A DNA stretch of 64,000 bases, taken from Streptomyces aurantiacus. Lineage in GTDB: Bacteria; Actinomycetota; Actinomycetes; Streptomycetales; Streptomycetaceae. The translations under genes were made by a program, and so were the position numbers. The notes below the pieces were generated by a model. The model was not told the origin of the DNA. It searched no databases and saw only the letters and a list, made by a program, of their open reading frames with translations. The stretch's first letter is position 1; every line of letters begins with the position of its first letter. Shown piece by piece: positions 34,823 to 42,967 of this stretch. Location: contig NZ_CP114283.1 in the NCBI RefSeq assembly GCF_027107535.1, positions 4,340,001 through 4,404,000 of the forward strand, given 5' to 3'.

Positions 34823-35131
34823 ATGCTGACTTCAGTCGATCCTGATGTGATCCGGGTGTTGGGTGATCCGCTCCGCCTGAAAATAGTGACCCTGCTGGCG
34901 CGCGAGACGCTCTGCATGACGCACCTGGTCGAGGAGACCGGAGCCAAGCAGACCAACCTGTCCAACCATATGAAGGTGCTGCGTGAGGCCGGGCTGGTGG
35001 AGACCGAGCCGTGCGGCCGGTTCACCTACTTCAAGCTCAAGCCCGACGTCCTGGGCGGGTTGTCCGAGCAGTTCGCCGCGCTGGCCGCCTCCGCCCGTAC
35101 CGCTGCCGAGAACAAGAGGGCCTGTCCGTGA
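34823..35131 (+). CDS. arsR: ArsR-family arsenic-responsive repressor
   Basis: 102 residues. Winged-helix domain: DVIRVLGDPLRLKIVTLLA, then TGAKQTNLSNHMKVLREAGLV. The classic ELCVCDL metal site reads ETLCMTHL, with one Cys kept, and a further Cys is in TEPCGRFTYF and near the end (RACP), so the arsenite ligands are arranged differently from plasmid R773 ArsR. It overlaps the pump gene (GTGA), so both are made from one transcript. Confidence 0.93.
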   Translation: MLTSVDPDVIRVLGDPLRLKIVTLLARETLCMTHLVEETGAKQTNLSNHMKVLREAGLVETEPCGRFTYFKLKPDVLGGLSEQFAALAASARTAAENKRACP

Positions 35132-36228
35132 CCCCCACCGAAGCACCCGCGACCACTGACGGGGACTCCTCGGTCGTCGCGAAGTTGTCGACGCTCGACC
35201 GCTTCCTCGCTGTCTGGATCCTGCTGGCCATGGCGCTCGGCCTGGGACTTGGCCGCGCCATCCCCGGCTTGAACGACGCCCTCGCCAAGGTCGAGATCGG
35301 GGGCATCTCCCTGCCGATCGCCGTCGGCCTGCTGATCATGATGTATCCGGTCCTGGCCAAGGTCCGCTACGACAAGCTGGACGCCGTCACCGGTGACCGC
35401 AAGCTGATGATCTCGTCCCTCGTCATCAACTGGATCGTCGGCCCCGCGGTCATGTTCGCGCTGGCCTGGATCTTCCTGCCGGACCTGCCCGAGTACCGCA
35501 CCGGCCTGATCATCGTCGGCCTGGCCCGCTGCATTGCCATGGTCATCATCTGGAACGACCTCGCGTGCGGCGACCGTGAGGCCGCCGCCGTCCTGGTGGC
35601 CCTCAACTCGGTGTTCCAGGTGATCGCATTCGGTCTGCTGGGCTGGCTGTACCTGGACCTGCTGCCCGGCTGGCTCGGCCTGGGCGACGGCGAGCACCTC
35701 GACATCTCCATGTGGAAGATCGCCCTGAACGTCGTCATCTTCCTCGGCGTCCCGCTCCTGGCCGGGTTCCTCACCCGCCGGATCGGTGAGCGGAAGATGG
35801 GCCGCGAGAAGTACGAGTCCACGTTCCTGCCGAAGATCGGGCCGTGGGCGCTGTACGGGCTGCTGTTCACGATCGTCATCCTCTTCGCCCTCCAGGGAAA
35901 GACGATCACCTCGCAGCCGCTGGACGTCGTACGGATCGCGCTGCCGCTGCTGGTGTACTTCGCGGTGATGTTCTTCGGCACCTTCCTGCTGGGCAAGGGC
36001 CTCGGTCTCGCCTACGACCGCACGGCGACGCTGGCGTTCACAGCGGCCGGCAACAACTTCGAGCTCGCCATCGCGGTGGCCATCGCCACCTTCGGCGTCA
36101 CCTCCGGCCAGGCCCTGTCCGGCGTCGTCGGCCCGCTCATCGAGGTCCCGGTGCTGATCGGCCTGGTCTACGTGGCCCTGGCCTGGCGCAAGAAGTTCAG
36201 CGCCGGAGCCCTGACGACGGCCCCGTGA
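35128..36228 (+). CDS. ACR3-family arsenite efflux pump
   Basis: 366 residues from GTG 35128, with ten predicted membrane segments. Family marks: [34 protein letters not shown] (the conserved Cys in the fourth segment) and the late [20 protein letters not shown]. It exports arsenite using the proton-motive force. It is coupled on both sides: to arsR by GTGA and to the monooxygenase by GTGA. Often called arsB or acr3 in annotations. Confidence 0.95.
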   Translation: MTPTEAPATTDGDSSVVAKLSTLDRFLAVWILLAMALGLGLGRAIPGLNDALAKVEIGGISLPIAVGLLIMMYPVLAKVRYDKLDAVTGDRKLMISSLVINWIVGPAVMFALAWIFLPDLPEYRTGLIIVGLARCIAMVIIWNDLACGDREAAAVLVALNSVFQVIAFGLLGWLYLDLLPGWLGLGDGEHLDISMWKIALNVVIFLGVPLLAGFLTRRIGERKMGREKYESTFLPKIGPWALYGLLFTIVILFALQGKTITSQPLDVVRIALPLLVYFAVMFFGTFLLGKGLGLAYDRTATLAFTAAGNNFELAIAVAIATFGVTSGQALSGVVGPLIEVPVLIGLVYVALAWRKKFSAGALTTAP

Positions 36229-37285
36229 CGCGCACGGCGGATGTGGTGGTGATCGGCGGCGGGCAGGCCGGGCTCGCCGCCGGCTACCACCTGCGCCGCA
36301 AGAAGCTCGACTTCGTCATCCTCGACGCCCAGGCCGCGCCGGGCGGGGCCTGGCGGCACACCTGGGACTCCCTGCACCTGTTCTCCCCGGCCGCGTTCTC
36401 CTCGCTGCCCGGCCGGCTCATGCCCGCCCAGGCGGGCCAGGAGTACCCGAAGGCCTCTCACGTCGTCGACTACCTGGCCGACTACGAGCAGCGCTACGAC
36501 CTGCCCGTGCAACGCCCGGTCCGGGTGAGCGCCGTACGGCCCGACGCCGGGCGACTTCGGGTGGAGACAGATGCAGGTGTCTGGACGACCAGAACTGTGG
36601 TTTCGGCGACCGGCACATGGTGGCGCCCCTTCCTGCCCGCCGTCCCCGGCCGGGAGGTGTTCGCCGGCCGCCAGGTGCACACCACCGGCTACCAGCGCCC
36701 GGCCGACTTCATCGGCCAGCGTGTCGTGGTCGTGGGCGGTGGGAACTCCGGCGCACAGATCGCTGCCGACCTCGCCGCTCACGACGGCGTCGACCTGACC
36801 TGGGTCACCCAGCGCCCGCCCCGCTACCTGGCCGACGACATCGACGGCCGCGCATTGTTCGACGCCGCGACCACCCGCCGCCGCGCCCTGGACGCCGGCA
36901 CGGCCGACACCGGCGGTGTGGCCTCGCTCGGCGACATCGTCGCCGTGCCTCCGTCCGCGCCGCCCGGGACGCCGGACTGCTGAAGGCCCAGCCGATGTTC
37001 GAGCGCCTCACCCGCGACGGGGTGCAGTGGACCGACGGGACCTCGGCTTACGCGGACGCGGTGATCTGGTGCACGGGCTTTCGGCCCGCCCTGTCCCACC
37101 TGGCCCCGCTGGGCCTGTGCGGGGCCCGCGGGCACATCGCCACCGAGGGCACGCGTGCCCTCGGCGAACCGCGGCTGCACCTGCTCGGCTACGGCGACTG
37201 GACCGGCCCCGCTTCGGCCACCCTGATCGGCGTCGGACGCCCGGCCCGAGAGGCCGCCGCGCAAATCGCAGCCCTCCTGTCCTGA
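36225..37285 (+). pseudogene. ArsO-like flavin monooxygenase interrupted by a one-base frameshift
   Basis: The start GTG 36225 overlaps the pump stop. The first frame gives FAD-binding [15 protein letters not shown] and NADP-binding [17 protein letters not shown], but stops at 36983. From about 36948 the protein continues in the +2 frame ([20 protein letters not shown] to [13 protein letters not shown], stop 37285), with no loss of homology. Inserting one G in the CCGTCCGC stretch restores one frame of about 353 residues. So it is a single-base deletion, a sequencing error, or programmed slippage. Intact family members occur in ars operons and are thought to oxidise arsenic or related species. 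Confidence 0.85.
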
Positions 37286-37299
37286 CCGGAGACGCCCGT

Positions 37300-37484
37300 T
37301 GTGCGGCCTGGCGGCGCAGCCGCGACAGGACGTGGCCAGCGTCGCGGCCGACCCCGCGCAGGGTCTCGGAGGAGAAGCTGCGCTGGAACTCCATCCCGAC
37401 GAACCCGAGACCGGGCACGGCCTTGGCGATGCCGCCGCGGTGGGCGTGTGTCGAAAGCGCCGACAGCGAGTACGAGACCGGTTG
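37300..37484 (-). pseudogene. C-terminal fragment of an FAD-dependent oxidoreductase
   Basis: Minus-strand translation gives a stretch ending the family fold: HAHRGGIAKAVPGLGFVGME, then FQRSFSSETLRGVGRDAGHV. This matches the final strand and helix of CzcO-like flavoproteins, where PGLxFVGxxFQ...GVGRDA binds FAD. It is cut off by a stop just upstream (TAG at 37485-37487), and no N-terminal half is present. It reads opposite to the neighbouring ArsO-like gene, so it is not the missing part of that gene. Confidence 0.65.
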
Positions 37485-37499
37485 CTAGCGTTCGGTCAC

Positions 37500-37886
37500 G
37501 TGAATGACAGCGTGTACGTGGGCAACGCGGGCAAGGATGCGGCACTGGACCGAGGATGGCTCCTCGGCCACTTCAAGGACGTCGGCGATCCGCGCCACAG
37601 CGAGTCCGTAGAGATCAAATGGGGTGTCCACCCCTGTGCCGATGAGCGATCGCAGTGGGTGAGAGGCGAGAAACGCACAGCGCTCCTGGTCCTCATCAGC
37701 GGCCGCTTTCGCGTCGAACTGCCCGGCCGCAGCGTACTTCTGCAGGAACAGGGTGACTACGTCGTGTGGGGGCACGGAGTCGATCACTCATGGTTCGCGG
37801 AGGAAGAGTCGGTGGTGCTGACTGTTCGGTGGCCGTCCACGCCAGGCTATGCGGTGACAGAAAAGGGCGAGGCCCAACAGACCTGA
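37500..37886 (+). CDS. Cupin-like small protein (often mis-annotated as signal peptidase I)
   Basis: 128 residues from GTG 37500; the start lacks a clear ribosome-binding site. The core is a cupin pattern: VEIKWGVHPCADERSQW, then ALLVLISGRFRVELPG, QEQGDYVVWGHGVDHSWFA and SVVLTVRWPS. Similar Streptomyces proteins are widely labelled signal peptidase I, but no Ser/Lys dyad or membrane segment exists here. It is the only apparently intact gene in the decayed zone 37286-38949. Confidence 0.7.
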   Translation: MNDSVYVGNAGKDAALDRGWLLGHFKDVGDPRHSESVEIKWGVHPCADERSQWVRGEKRTALLVLISGRFRVELPGRSVLLQEQGDYVVWGHGVDHSWFAEEESVVLTVRWPSTPGYAVTEKGEAQQT

Positions 37887-37901
37887 CACTGGGAGAGATG
37901 G

Positions 37902-38080
37902 TCACAGCCACTCGTTGAGGGCAGCAATATGGACGGTCGCCTCGTAGCGGACCGCGAGCTTGTCGTAGCGCGTGGCGACGGCGCGGTGTCTCTCGAGGCG
38001 GCTGATCCCGCACTCGACCGCGTGGCGCTCGCGGTAGTCGGCCGGGTCGAAATGCTGCGGCCGGCCGCCGCGGGAGCCTG
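37902..38080 (-). pseudogene. IS5-family transposase C-terminal fragment
   Basis: Minus-strand translation ends in [20 protein letters not shown] and [20 protein letters not shown], then NEWL and a stop. This is the C-terminus of DDE transposases of the IS5 family (GGRP...F...[26 protein letters not shown]). Only about 60 residues remain, and the DDE Asp residues are missing. No terminal inverted repeat was found. Confidence 0.75.
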
Positions 38081-38119
38081 GCTTCAGGCGACGCGGTGCT
38101 GGCCCTGGTCCTCATGCAC

Positions 38120-38499
38120 TTCGTCGTCGCCGGCGGCGAACCTGCCCAGCGGAGCGACACCGAAGCCGGAGGTCGGCAGGCAGCTGATCATGGTCGGCGT
38201 CATGCTGCTCACCAGCATGGGCACCTCCGCGATTGCGGGCGGCGCGTTCATCGTCCGCGCCGGCACCGTCACGGCGGTCGGCCACATCCCGCTCGCCGCC
38301 CTCTCGCTGATCGTCGGCATCGACCGCATCCTCAAGGAGGGCCGCGTTGTTCATCAACGTTTTCGGCAACGCCGTCGCCACGATCGTGATCGTGGGAGAA
38401 CGACTTCGACACCGAACAAACCCGAAGGTCCTGCACTCCCGCACCACCATGCCGCCGCAGGCCGAGTCGGACGCCGCCAAGGTCGGCGCCGACAAGTAG
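38120..38499 (+). pseudogene. Degraded C4-dicarboxylate (DctA-type) symporter fragment
   Basis: In one frame GRQLIMVGVMLLTSMGTSAI and AGGAFIVRAGTVTAVGHIPL run on to AALSLIVGIDRILKEGR. After a shift near 38345 the next frame gives FINVFGNAVATIVIVGENDF, and a further shift gives SDAAKVGADK with a stop at 38497-38499. These are the late membrane segments and C-tail of dicarboxylate:cation symporters, in order. At least two frameshifts and the lack of the N-terminal half make it non-functional. Confidence 0.7.
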
Positions 38500-38598
38500 C
38501 CGTGCCCGTCGAGTGCGGTCACCTCGCGGGGGCATATCCGTCGCCCACCGGCGGCATCCTCCAGGCCGCCGTGCGGCAGGACAGATGAGGACCCTTCC

Positions 38599-38835
38599 GT
38601 GAGCACGCCCAGCGTCTCGCACGCCAGCGTCTCCTACGCGGTGACCATCCGGCTCGAAGTCCGGCGGCAGGCAACGCGGTCATTAGCTGACGTCCACGAC
38701 GGAAGGGCTGGGCGGTTCGGTCACCGCCCTCGACGTCGTCTCATCCGACGCCGACCGTCTCGGCACCGGCGTCACCATCGCCGCCACCTCCACCGCCCAC
38801 GACACCGGATCCGCTGGGCGGGGCCGCTTCACGAG
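38599..38835 (+). pseudogene. Degraded N-terminus of an NAD-dependent malic enzyme
   Basis: A GTG behind GAGGA gives SVSYAVTIRLEV, then a frame change to GNAV, a stop, and later GGSVTALDVVSSDADRL then VTIAATSTAHDT. This order matches the N-terminal ACT-like region of Streptomyces malic enzymes (SVSYxxTVRLEVP..., GGSVTxLDVTASG, IDVTIAATSTAHA). It lies behind the DctA-type remnant, the usual order for a malate uptake and oxidation pair. Confidence 0.65.
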
Positions 38836-38949
38836 GCAGAGACCGCCGATCCATGGATAAACCTTCCTCTCCCGCCCTCGCGCGGGCGCTCTTACGGTCG
38901 AGGCCGCGGGCGCTCACCGGCCCGCCGTACCGAAGGAGCAAGACCCCCC

Positions 38950-39699
38950 ATGAAGATGACCGGCAACACGATTTTGATCACCGGCGGCACCTCGGGCATC
39001 GGACTCGGTCTGGCCCTGCGTCTGCACGAGGCCGGCAACAAGGTGGTCGTCGCCGGCCGGCGCAAGGAACTCCTCGACGAGATCACGGCCGAGCACCCGG
39101 GCATCGACACGCTCGTCCTCGATGTCGCGGACCCCGACTCGATCGCCCGGGCCCGTGAGACCGTGGCGGCGAGCCACCCGCGGCTGAACGTCCTGGTCAA
39201 CAACGCCGGCATCATGCTCCGGGAGAGCCTCCTCGACCCGGCCGGACTCCCGGTCGCCGAGGACCACGTCACCGTCAACCTGCTCGGCACGATCCGGATG
39301 ACGTACGCCTTCCTGCCGCTGCTGGTGGGCAAGGACGACGCGGTCGTCATGAACGTCACCTCGGCGCTGGCGTTCGTCCCGTATCAGAGCACCCCGACCT
39401 ACAGCGCGACCAAGGCCGCGCTGCACTCCTTCTCCGAGAGCCTGCGCATCCAGGTCGGTGGTGCTGAAGCAGGCGTTCAGGTGATCGAGGTCGTCCCGCC
39501 CGGCGTGCGCACGACCCTGCTGGGCCAGCAGGACAGCGACCAATCCATGCCGTTGGACGACTTCCTCACCGAGACCCTCGATCTGCTGCGTGCGAAGCCC
39601 GACGCGACAGAGCTTGTCGTCGAGCGCGCCAGGTTCATCCGCGACGCGCAGGCCAACGGCTCCTACGACGACGTCCTCGCCATGATCAGCGGCAGCTGA
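38950..39699 (+). CDS. SDR-family oxidoreductase (DltE-like)
   Basis: 249 residues from ATG 38950, with AAGGAG 11 bp upstream. Motifs: TGGTSGIG, NNAGIM, NVTSALAF and the catalytic TYSATKAAL (YxxxK). A serine precedes it in the expected spot. The closest subgroup appears to be DltE/YdfG-like short-chain reductases that act on small carbonyls. It borders the decayed zone and is probably a single-gene unit. Confidence 0.9.
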   Translation: MKMTGNTILITGGTSGIGLGLALRLHEAGNKVVVAGRRKELLDEITAEHPGIDTLVLDVADPDSIARARETVAASHPRLNVLVNNAGIMLRESLLDPAGLPVAEDHVTVNLLGTIRMTYAFLPLLVGKDDAVVMNVTSALAFVPYQSTPTYSATKAALHSFSESLRIQVGGAEAGVQVIEVVPPGVRTTLLGQQDSDQSMPLDDFLTETLDLLRAKPDATELVVERARFIRDAQANGSYDDVLAMISGS

Positions 39700-40180
39700 C
39701 GACCTATAGGGACCGACGCGGAACAAGAGCAAGCGGGCGGGCCCTGTGGGATCGCATCACGGGCGAATGCGAGGACCGACTCGGAGTGGTCCTCACCGAG
39801 GACGCGGAACGGTAAGGAAGCGTCTGCGGCTGCACCTCGATCGTCGGACCGGAGCGAGAGACCCGCGAGCGCCCGTCACACGACGAACATCGTCGTGTCG
39901 GGTGGGCCGGGGCGACGAGGCCCGGGGCAGGTCCAAGCGTCGGGCGTCGTCGACCGAACCGTCCTCGCAGGCTGTCTTCCCCGCCGAGGGCCTGCGGCAC
40001 ACCGGCGACAGTCGGCGAATTGCCCAGCGATTCATGCAGGTCGAGTGATCACCGGGTCGTCTCGCCGGGAGCGCTTTCGGCGTCGGCCGTGCGGGCGGCT
40101 TCGCGGAGGTGGGAGAGGCGGGCTCAGCCATGGATCGGCGGTCTCTGGATAGCCGGGCGGGACCCGGCGAGGATGGGGGC
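39700..40180. other. Intergenic stretch without a supported gene
   Basis: About 480 bp between the SDR gene and the XRE-type regulator. Open frames on both strands are compositional shadows with no start signals or motifs. No strong palindrome was seen. It may carry the promoter of the regulator and further remnants of the decayed zone. Confidence 0.5.
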
Positions 40181-41020
40181 ATGGACAGAAAGGAACTGGC
40201 GGAGTTCCTGCGCCACCGGCGTGAGGCGCTGCGGCCCCGCGACGTCGGGCTGGTCGAGGGGGCGCGCCGGCGTACCCAGGGGCTGCGCCGCGAAGAGGTC
40301 GCGCAGCTCGCCGGCATGTCCACCGACTACTACGCCCGGCTGGAACAGCGGCGTGCTCCGCAGCCCTCCGTCCAGATCACCGAAGCGCTCGCCAGGGCGC
40401 TGCGGCTGACCCTGGACGAACGCGACCATCTCTTCGTGCTCATCGGCCACAACGCCCCGGCCCGCTTCCTGCGCTCGGAGCATGTCAGCCCGACGCTGAT
40501 GCGGGTCCTGGACCGCCTGGACGACTCGCCGGCCCTGGTGCAGACCGATCTGGTCGACACCCTCGCGATGAACCCCTTGGCCGTCGCGCTGCTCGGCGAC
40601 CAGACCCGCCACACCGGCCTGGCCCGCAGTGCCTACTACCGCTGGTTCATGGACCCGGCCGAACGTCTGATGGTTCCCGAGGAGAGCCGCGAGCGCCACG
40701 GCCGCGCCCAGGCAGCACGTCTGCGGGCCGCGCTCACAGCCGGCAGCGACACCCCGCGAGCCGCCCGGATCCTCGCCGAACTCCAGGAGTACAGCCCTGA
40801 GTTCGTCCGCATGTGGGAACTTCAGGAGGTCGCCCGACGCTACGAGGACTGCAAGACCATCCTCCATCCCGAACTCGGCCGCATCGACGTCGACGCCCAG
40901 GTCCTGTTCACCGAGAACCGCGCCCAGACTCTGGTGGTCCTGACCACTCGCCCCGGCACGGAGAGCCACAGCAAGCTGGGACTGCTCTCCGTCATCGGGC
41001 ACCAGCAGCTCGCCCCCTGA
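40181..41020 (+). CDS. XRE-type regulator with MmyB-like ligand-binding domain
   Basis: 279 residues from ATG 40181. The N-terminal helix-turn-helix is ELAEFLRHRREALRPRDVGL, GLRREEVAQLAGMSTDYYAR, then LEQRRAPQPSVQI. The remainder (LVQTDLVDTLAMNPLAVALL, YYRWFMDPAERLMVP) is the PAS-like MmyB domain that binds fatty-acid-like ligands. These regulators usually control a divergent or adjacent oxidoreductase; the SDR at 38950 is the obvious candidate. Confidence 0.9.
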   Translation: MDRKELAEFLRHRREALRPRDVGLVEGARRRTQGLRREEVAQLAGMSTDYYARLEQRRAPQPSVQITEALARALRLTLDERDHLFVLIGHNAPARFLRSEHVSPTLMRVLDRLDDSPALVQTDLVDTLAMNPLAVALLGDQTRHTGLARSAYYRWFMDPAERLMVPEESRERHGRAQAARLRAALTAGSDTPRAARILAELQEYSPEFVRMWELQEVARRYEDCKTILHPELGRIDVDAQVLFTENRAQTLVVLTTRPGTESHSKLGLLSVIGHQQLAP

Positions 41021-41186
41021 TGTCCTGGCCCGGGGACCGGGCCGGGCTCGGCGCGGGAGGGGCCGCACAAGGGCAGCCTGGGATGGTGCAGCCCGCACGG
41101 CTTGTGCCCTGCGAGTTGCGGCCAAATATGTCGGCTCCCTGCGATGCCCGGGCTCTTCGCTCTGGCCACCGGTTTGACCGGACGCT

Positions 41187-41228
41187 GCCTCCGTTTTACT
41201 CTCGAAAGCATACGGAGGCGGCATCCGT
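41187..41228. promoter_or_regulatory. Candidate TetR operators upstream of the 41268 gene
   Basis: GCCTCCGT (41187-41194) and ACGGAGGC (41212-41219) form a perfect 8-bp inverted repeat 17 bp apart. ACGGA (41212-41216) also pairs with TCCGT (41224-41228) across 7 bp. Both end within 40-50 bp of the TetR start, suiting autoregulation. Confidence 0.5.
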
Positions 41229-41267
41229 TTTGATGTGACCGCAGGATCACGGCAGGCAGGAGGGTGC

Positions 41268-41861
41268 ATGAGCGTCGGTGAACAGCGGGGACGCAAGCCC
41301 CGCGCGGACGTCCAGCGCAACCGCGCTTCCCTTCTGGAGACCGCGCAGCGTCACTTCCTGCAGCACGGGGTCGGCACCTCCCTCGAGGCGGTGGCCAAGG
41401 AGGCGGGCGTCGGGCCCGGCACCCTGTACCGGCACTTCCCCACCCGGGAGTCGCTGCTGGCGGCCGTGCTGCAGACGCGCTCCGAAGAACTGGTGGCCCG
41501 CCAGGCGGACATCGATCAGCTCGGCGACCCGGCCGAAGCGCTGGAGCAGTGGCTGCGGGCGATGGAAGAGTACTTCAGCGCCTTCAGTGGGCTGCCGGAC
41601 CCGCTCATGGCTGCGGCCCGGGCGCAGGAGCCGGACAACCCGCTCACGATTCCCTGCGACATCCTCATCTCCGCCACCGATCAGTACGTGCGAGCCGCCC
41701 AGCTCGCGGGGCGCGTGCGCGCGTCGGTGCGGGGGCACGACCTGTTCCTCGCGGCCTGTTCCGTTGCCTGGATCAAGGGCACCGGTACCGAGGAGGAGTC
41801 GCTCGACCGGCTCCGCACGCTCATCGCGAGCGGCTACCGCGAGCAGGACACCCAGGCGTAA
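41268..41861 (+). CDS. TetR-family transcriptional regulator
   Basis: 197 residues from ATG 41268 behind AGGAGGG. DNA-binding domain: LLETAQRHFLQHGVGTSL, then EAVAKEAGVGPGTLYRHFPT. The C-terminal part (FSAFSGLPDPLMAAARAQEP) is of the SbtR/YbiH-like type. It is 105 bp upstream of the NADP/F420-type reductase gene in the same direction, and very probably represses it from the inverted repeats at 41187-41228. Confidence 0.9.
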   Translation: MSVGEQRGRKPRADVQRNRASLLETAQRHFLQHGVGTSLEAVAKEAGVGPGTLYRHFPTRESLLAAVLQTRSEELVARQADIDQLGDPAEALEQWLRAMEEYFSAFSGLPDPLMAAARAQEPDNPLTIPCDILISATDQYVRAAQLAGRVRASVRGHDLFLAACSVAWIKGTGTEEESLDRLRTLIASGYREQDTQA

Positions 41862-41966
41862 ACCGCGCGGCACCCCGCTCCGCCCCCGCAACGCCAGGCG
41901 GCACCACCATCCATCCATCACATCGTGCTGCCCCCAGGGGCGGCACAACCTCCTAAGGAACAAATC

Positions 41967-42704
41967 ATGAAAATTACTGTCATAGGCGCTGGCGCCATCG
42001 GCGGGAACCTCGCTGCCAAGCTCAGCACGGCCGGTCACGACGTCCAGGTGGCCGACGCCCGCGGCCCCGAGGCCGTCCGGGCAGACGTGCTGGAGTCCGG
42101 GGCCCGCGCGGCGGTCCTCTCCGACGCCGTCCAGGGCCGGGACGTCATCATCCTGTCGATCCCGTTCGGGGTGGCGGGCCAGCTGGCGGACCTGCTCGCG
42201 TCGGTGCCCGACGAGACGGTGGTCATCGACACCTCGAACTACTACCCCGGCATGCTCAGCGAGCCGATCGAGGCGGTGGACAACGGCCAGGTGGAGAGCG
42301 TGTACACTGCCCAGCTGCTCGGCCGCCCCGTGGTCAAGGCGTGGAACGCCGCGCTGGCCGAAACCCAGCGGACCAAGGGCGCCCCGGCCGGAACGCCCGG
42401 CCGCCTCGCCATCCCCGTCGCCGGCGACTCCGAGGAGGCGCGGAAGGTGGCCATGAGCCTGGTGGACGACACCGGCTTCGACCCCTACGACGCCGGCACA
42501 CTGGCCGACTCCTGGCGTCAGCAGCCCAACAGCCCCGCCTACTGCACCGAACTGACCCTCGATGAGCTGCCGACGGCCCTGGCCGCGGCCGACCGCGACA
42601 AGGACGCGGCCGTCCGCGACAGCCTCCCGGAACGCTTCGCCGGCCTCGGCGCCAATCCCACCGTCGACGACATCGTCGAGATGAACCGTGCCGCCCACCG
42701 CTGA
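41967..42704 (+). CDS. NADPH-dependent F420-reductase-like NAD(P)-binding protein
   Basis: 245 residues from ATG 41967 behind TAAGGA. The N-terminal Rossmann motif is ITVIGAGAIGGNLAAKLS, followed by VIILSIPFGVAG and TVVIDTSNYYPGML. The layout matches the F420:NADP oxidoreductase and related NAD(P)-binding families. The long DTGFDPYDAGTLADSW segment is typical of that group. It may reduce F420 or act as an imine/ketone reductase. A TetR gene directly upstream suggests substrate induction. Confidence 0.85.
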   Translation: MKITVIGAGAIGGNLAAKLSTAGHDVQVADARGPEAVRADVLESGARAAVLSDAVQGRDVIILSIPFGVAGQLADLLASVPDETVVIDTSNYYPGMLSEPIEAVDNGQVESVYTAQLLGRPVVKAWNAALAETQRTKGAPAGTPGRLAIPVAGDSEEARKVAMSLVDDTGFDPYDAGTLADSWRQQPNSPAYCTELTLDELPTALAAADRDKDAAVRDSLPERFAGLGANPTVDDIVEMNRAAHR

Positions 42705-42894
42705 GAGGTCGTTGCTCAGCGTCCCTCGTACGGCGGGCAGGGCGCCAGGGCTCGGGTGTCGAATTCGACTCCGGCGTGGATGGGCAGGGTGCACTTATCC
42801 AGAGCTGCCGAGCCTTTGCGCAGGTTATGGCGCTTCAGGGGGTGAGGGACGCTGGGCACATTCCGTTGAGAGAGGCGGGAGCGGAGGGCTGCTT

Positions 42895-42919
42895 TGCGCG
42901 CTCGGAGCGCGAGCGCGCA
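42895..42919 (-). terminator. Hairpin terminator after the VanJ-like gene
   Basis: TGCGCGCTC (42895-42903) and GAGCGCGCA (42911-42919) form a perfect 9-bp stem with a 7-nt loop, 49 bp beyond the stop of the minus-strand gene at 42968. The remaining 42705-42894 stretch holds no gene I can support. Confidence 0.6.
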
Positions 42920-42967
42920 GGGCAGCCAGCGCCAGGGGATCAAGTTAGCCGTTCCGGAAGCCCGCGC

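Noticed and set aside
36617..37285. The 3' half of the ArsO-like gene as a separate gene
   Set aside because: It has no start signal, and its sequence continues the fold begun at 36225, so one frameshifted gene explains it better.
37500..37886. Signal peptidase I
   Set aside because: Related sequences carry that label, but there is no membrane segment and no catalytic Ser/Lys; the pattern is cupin-like.
42716..42943. A 75-residue minus-strand frame next to the F420-type reductase gene
   Set aside because: It overlaps the terminator hairpin of the VanJ-like operon and has no start signal or known motif.
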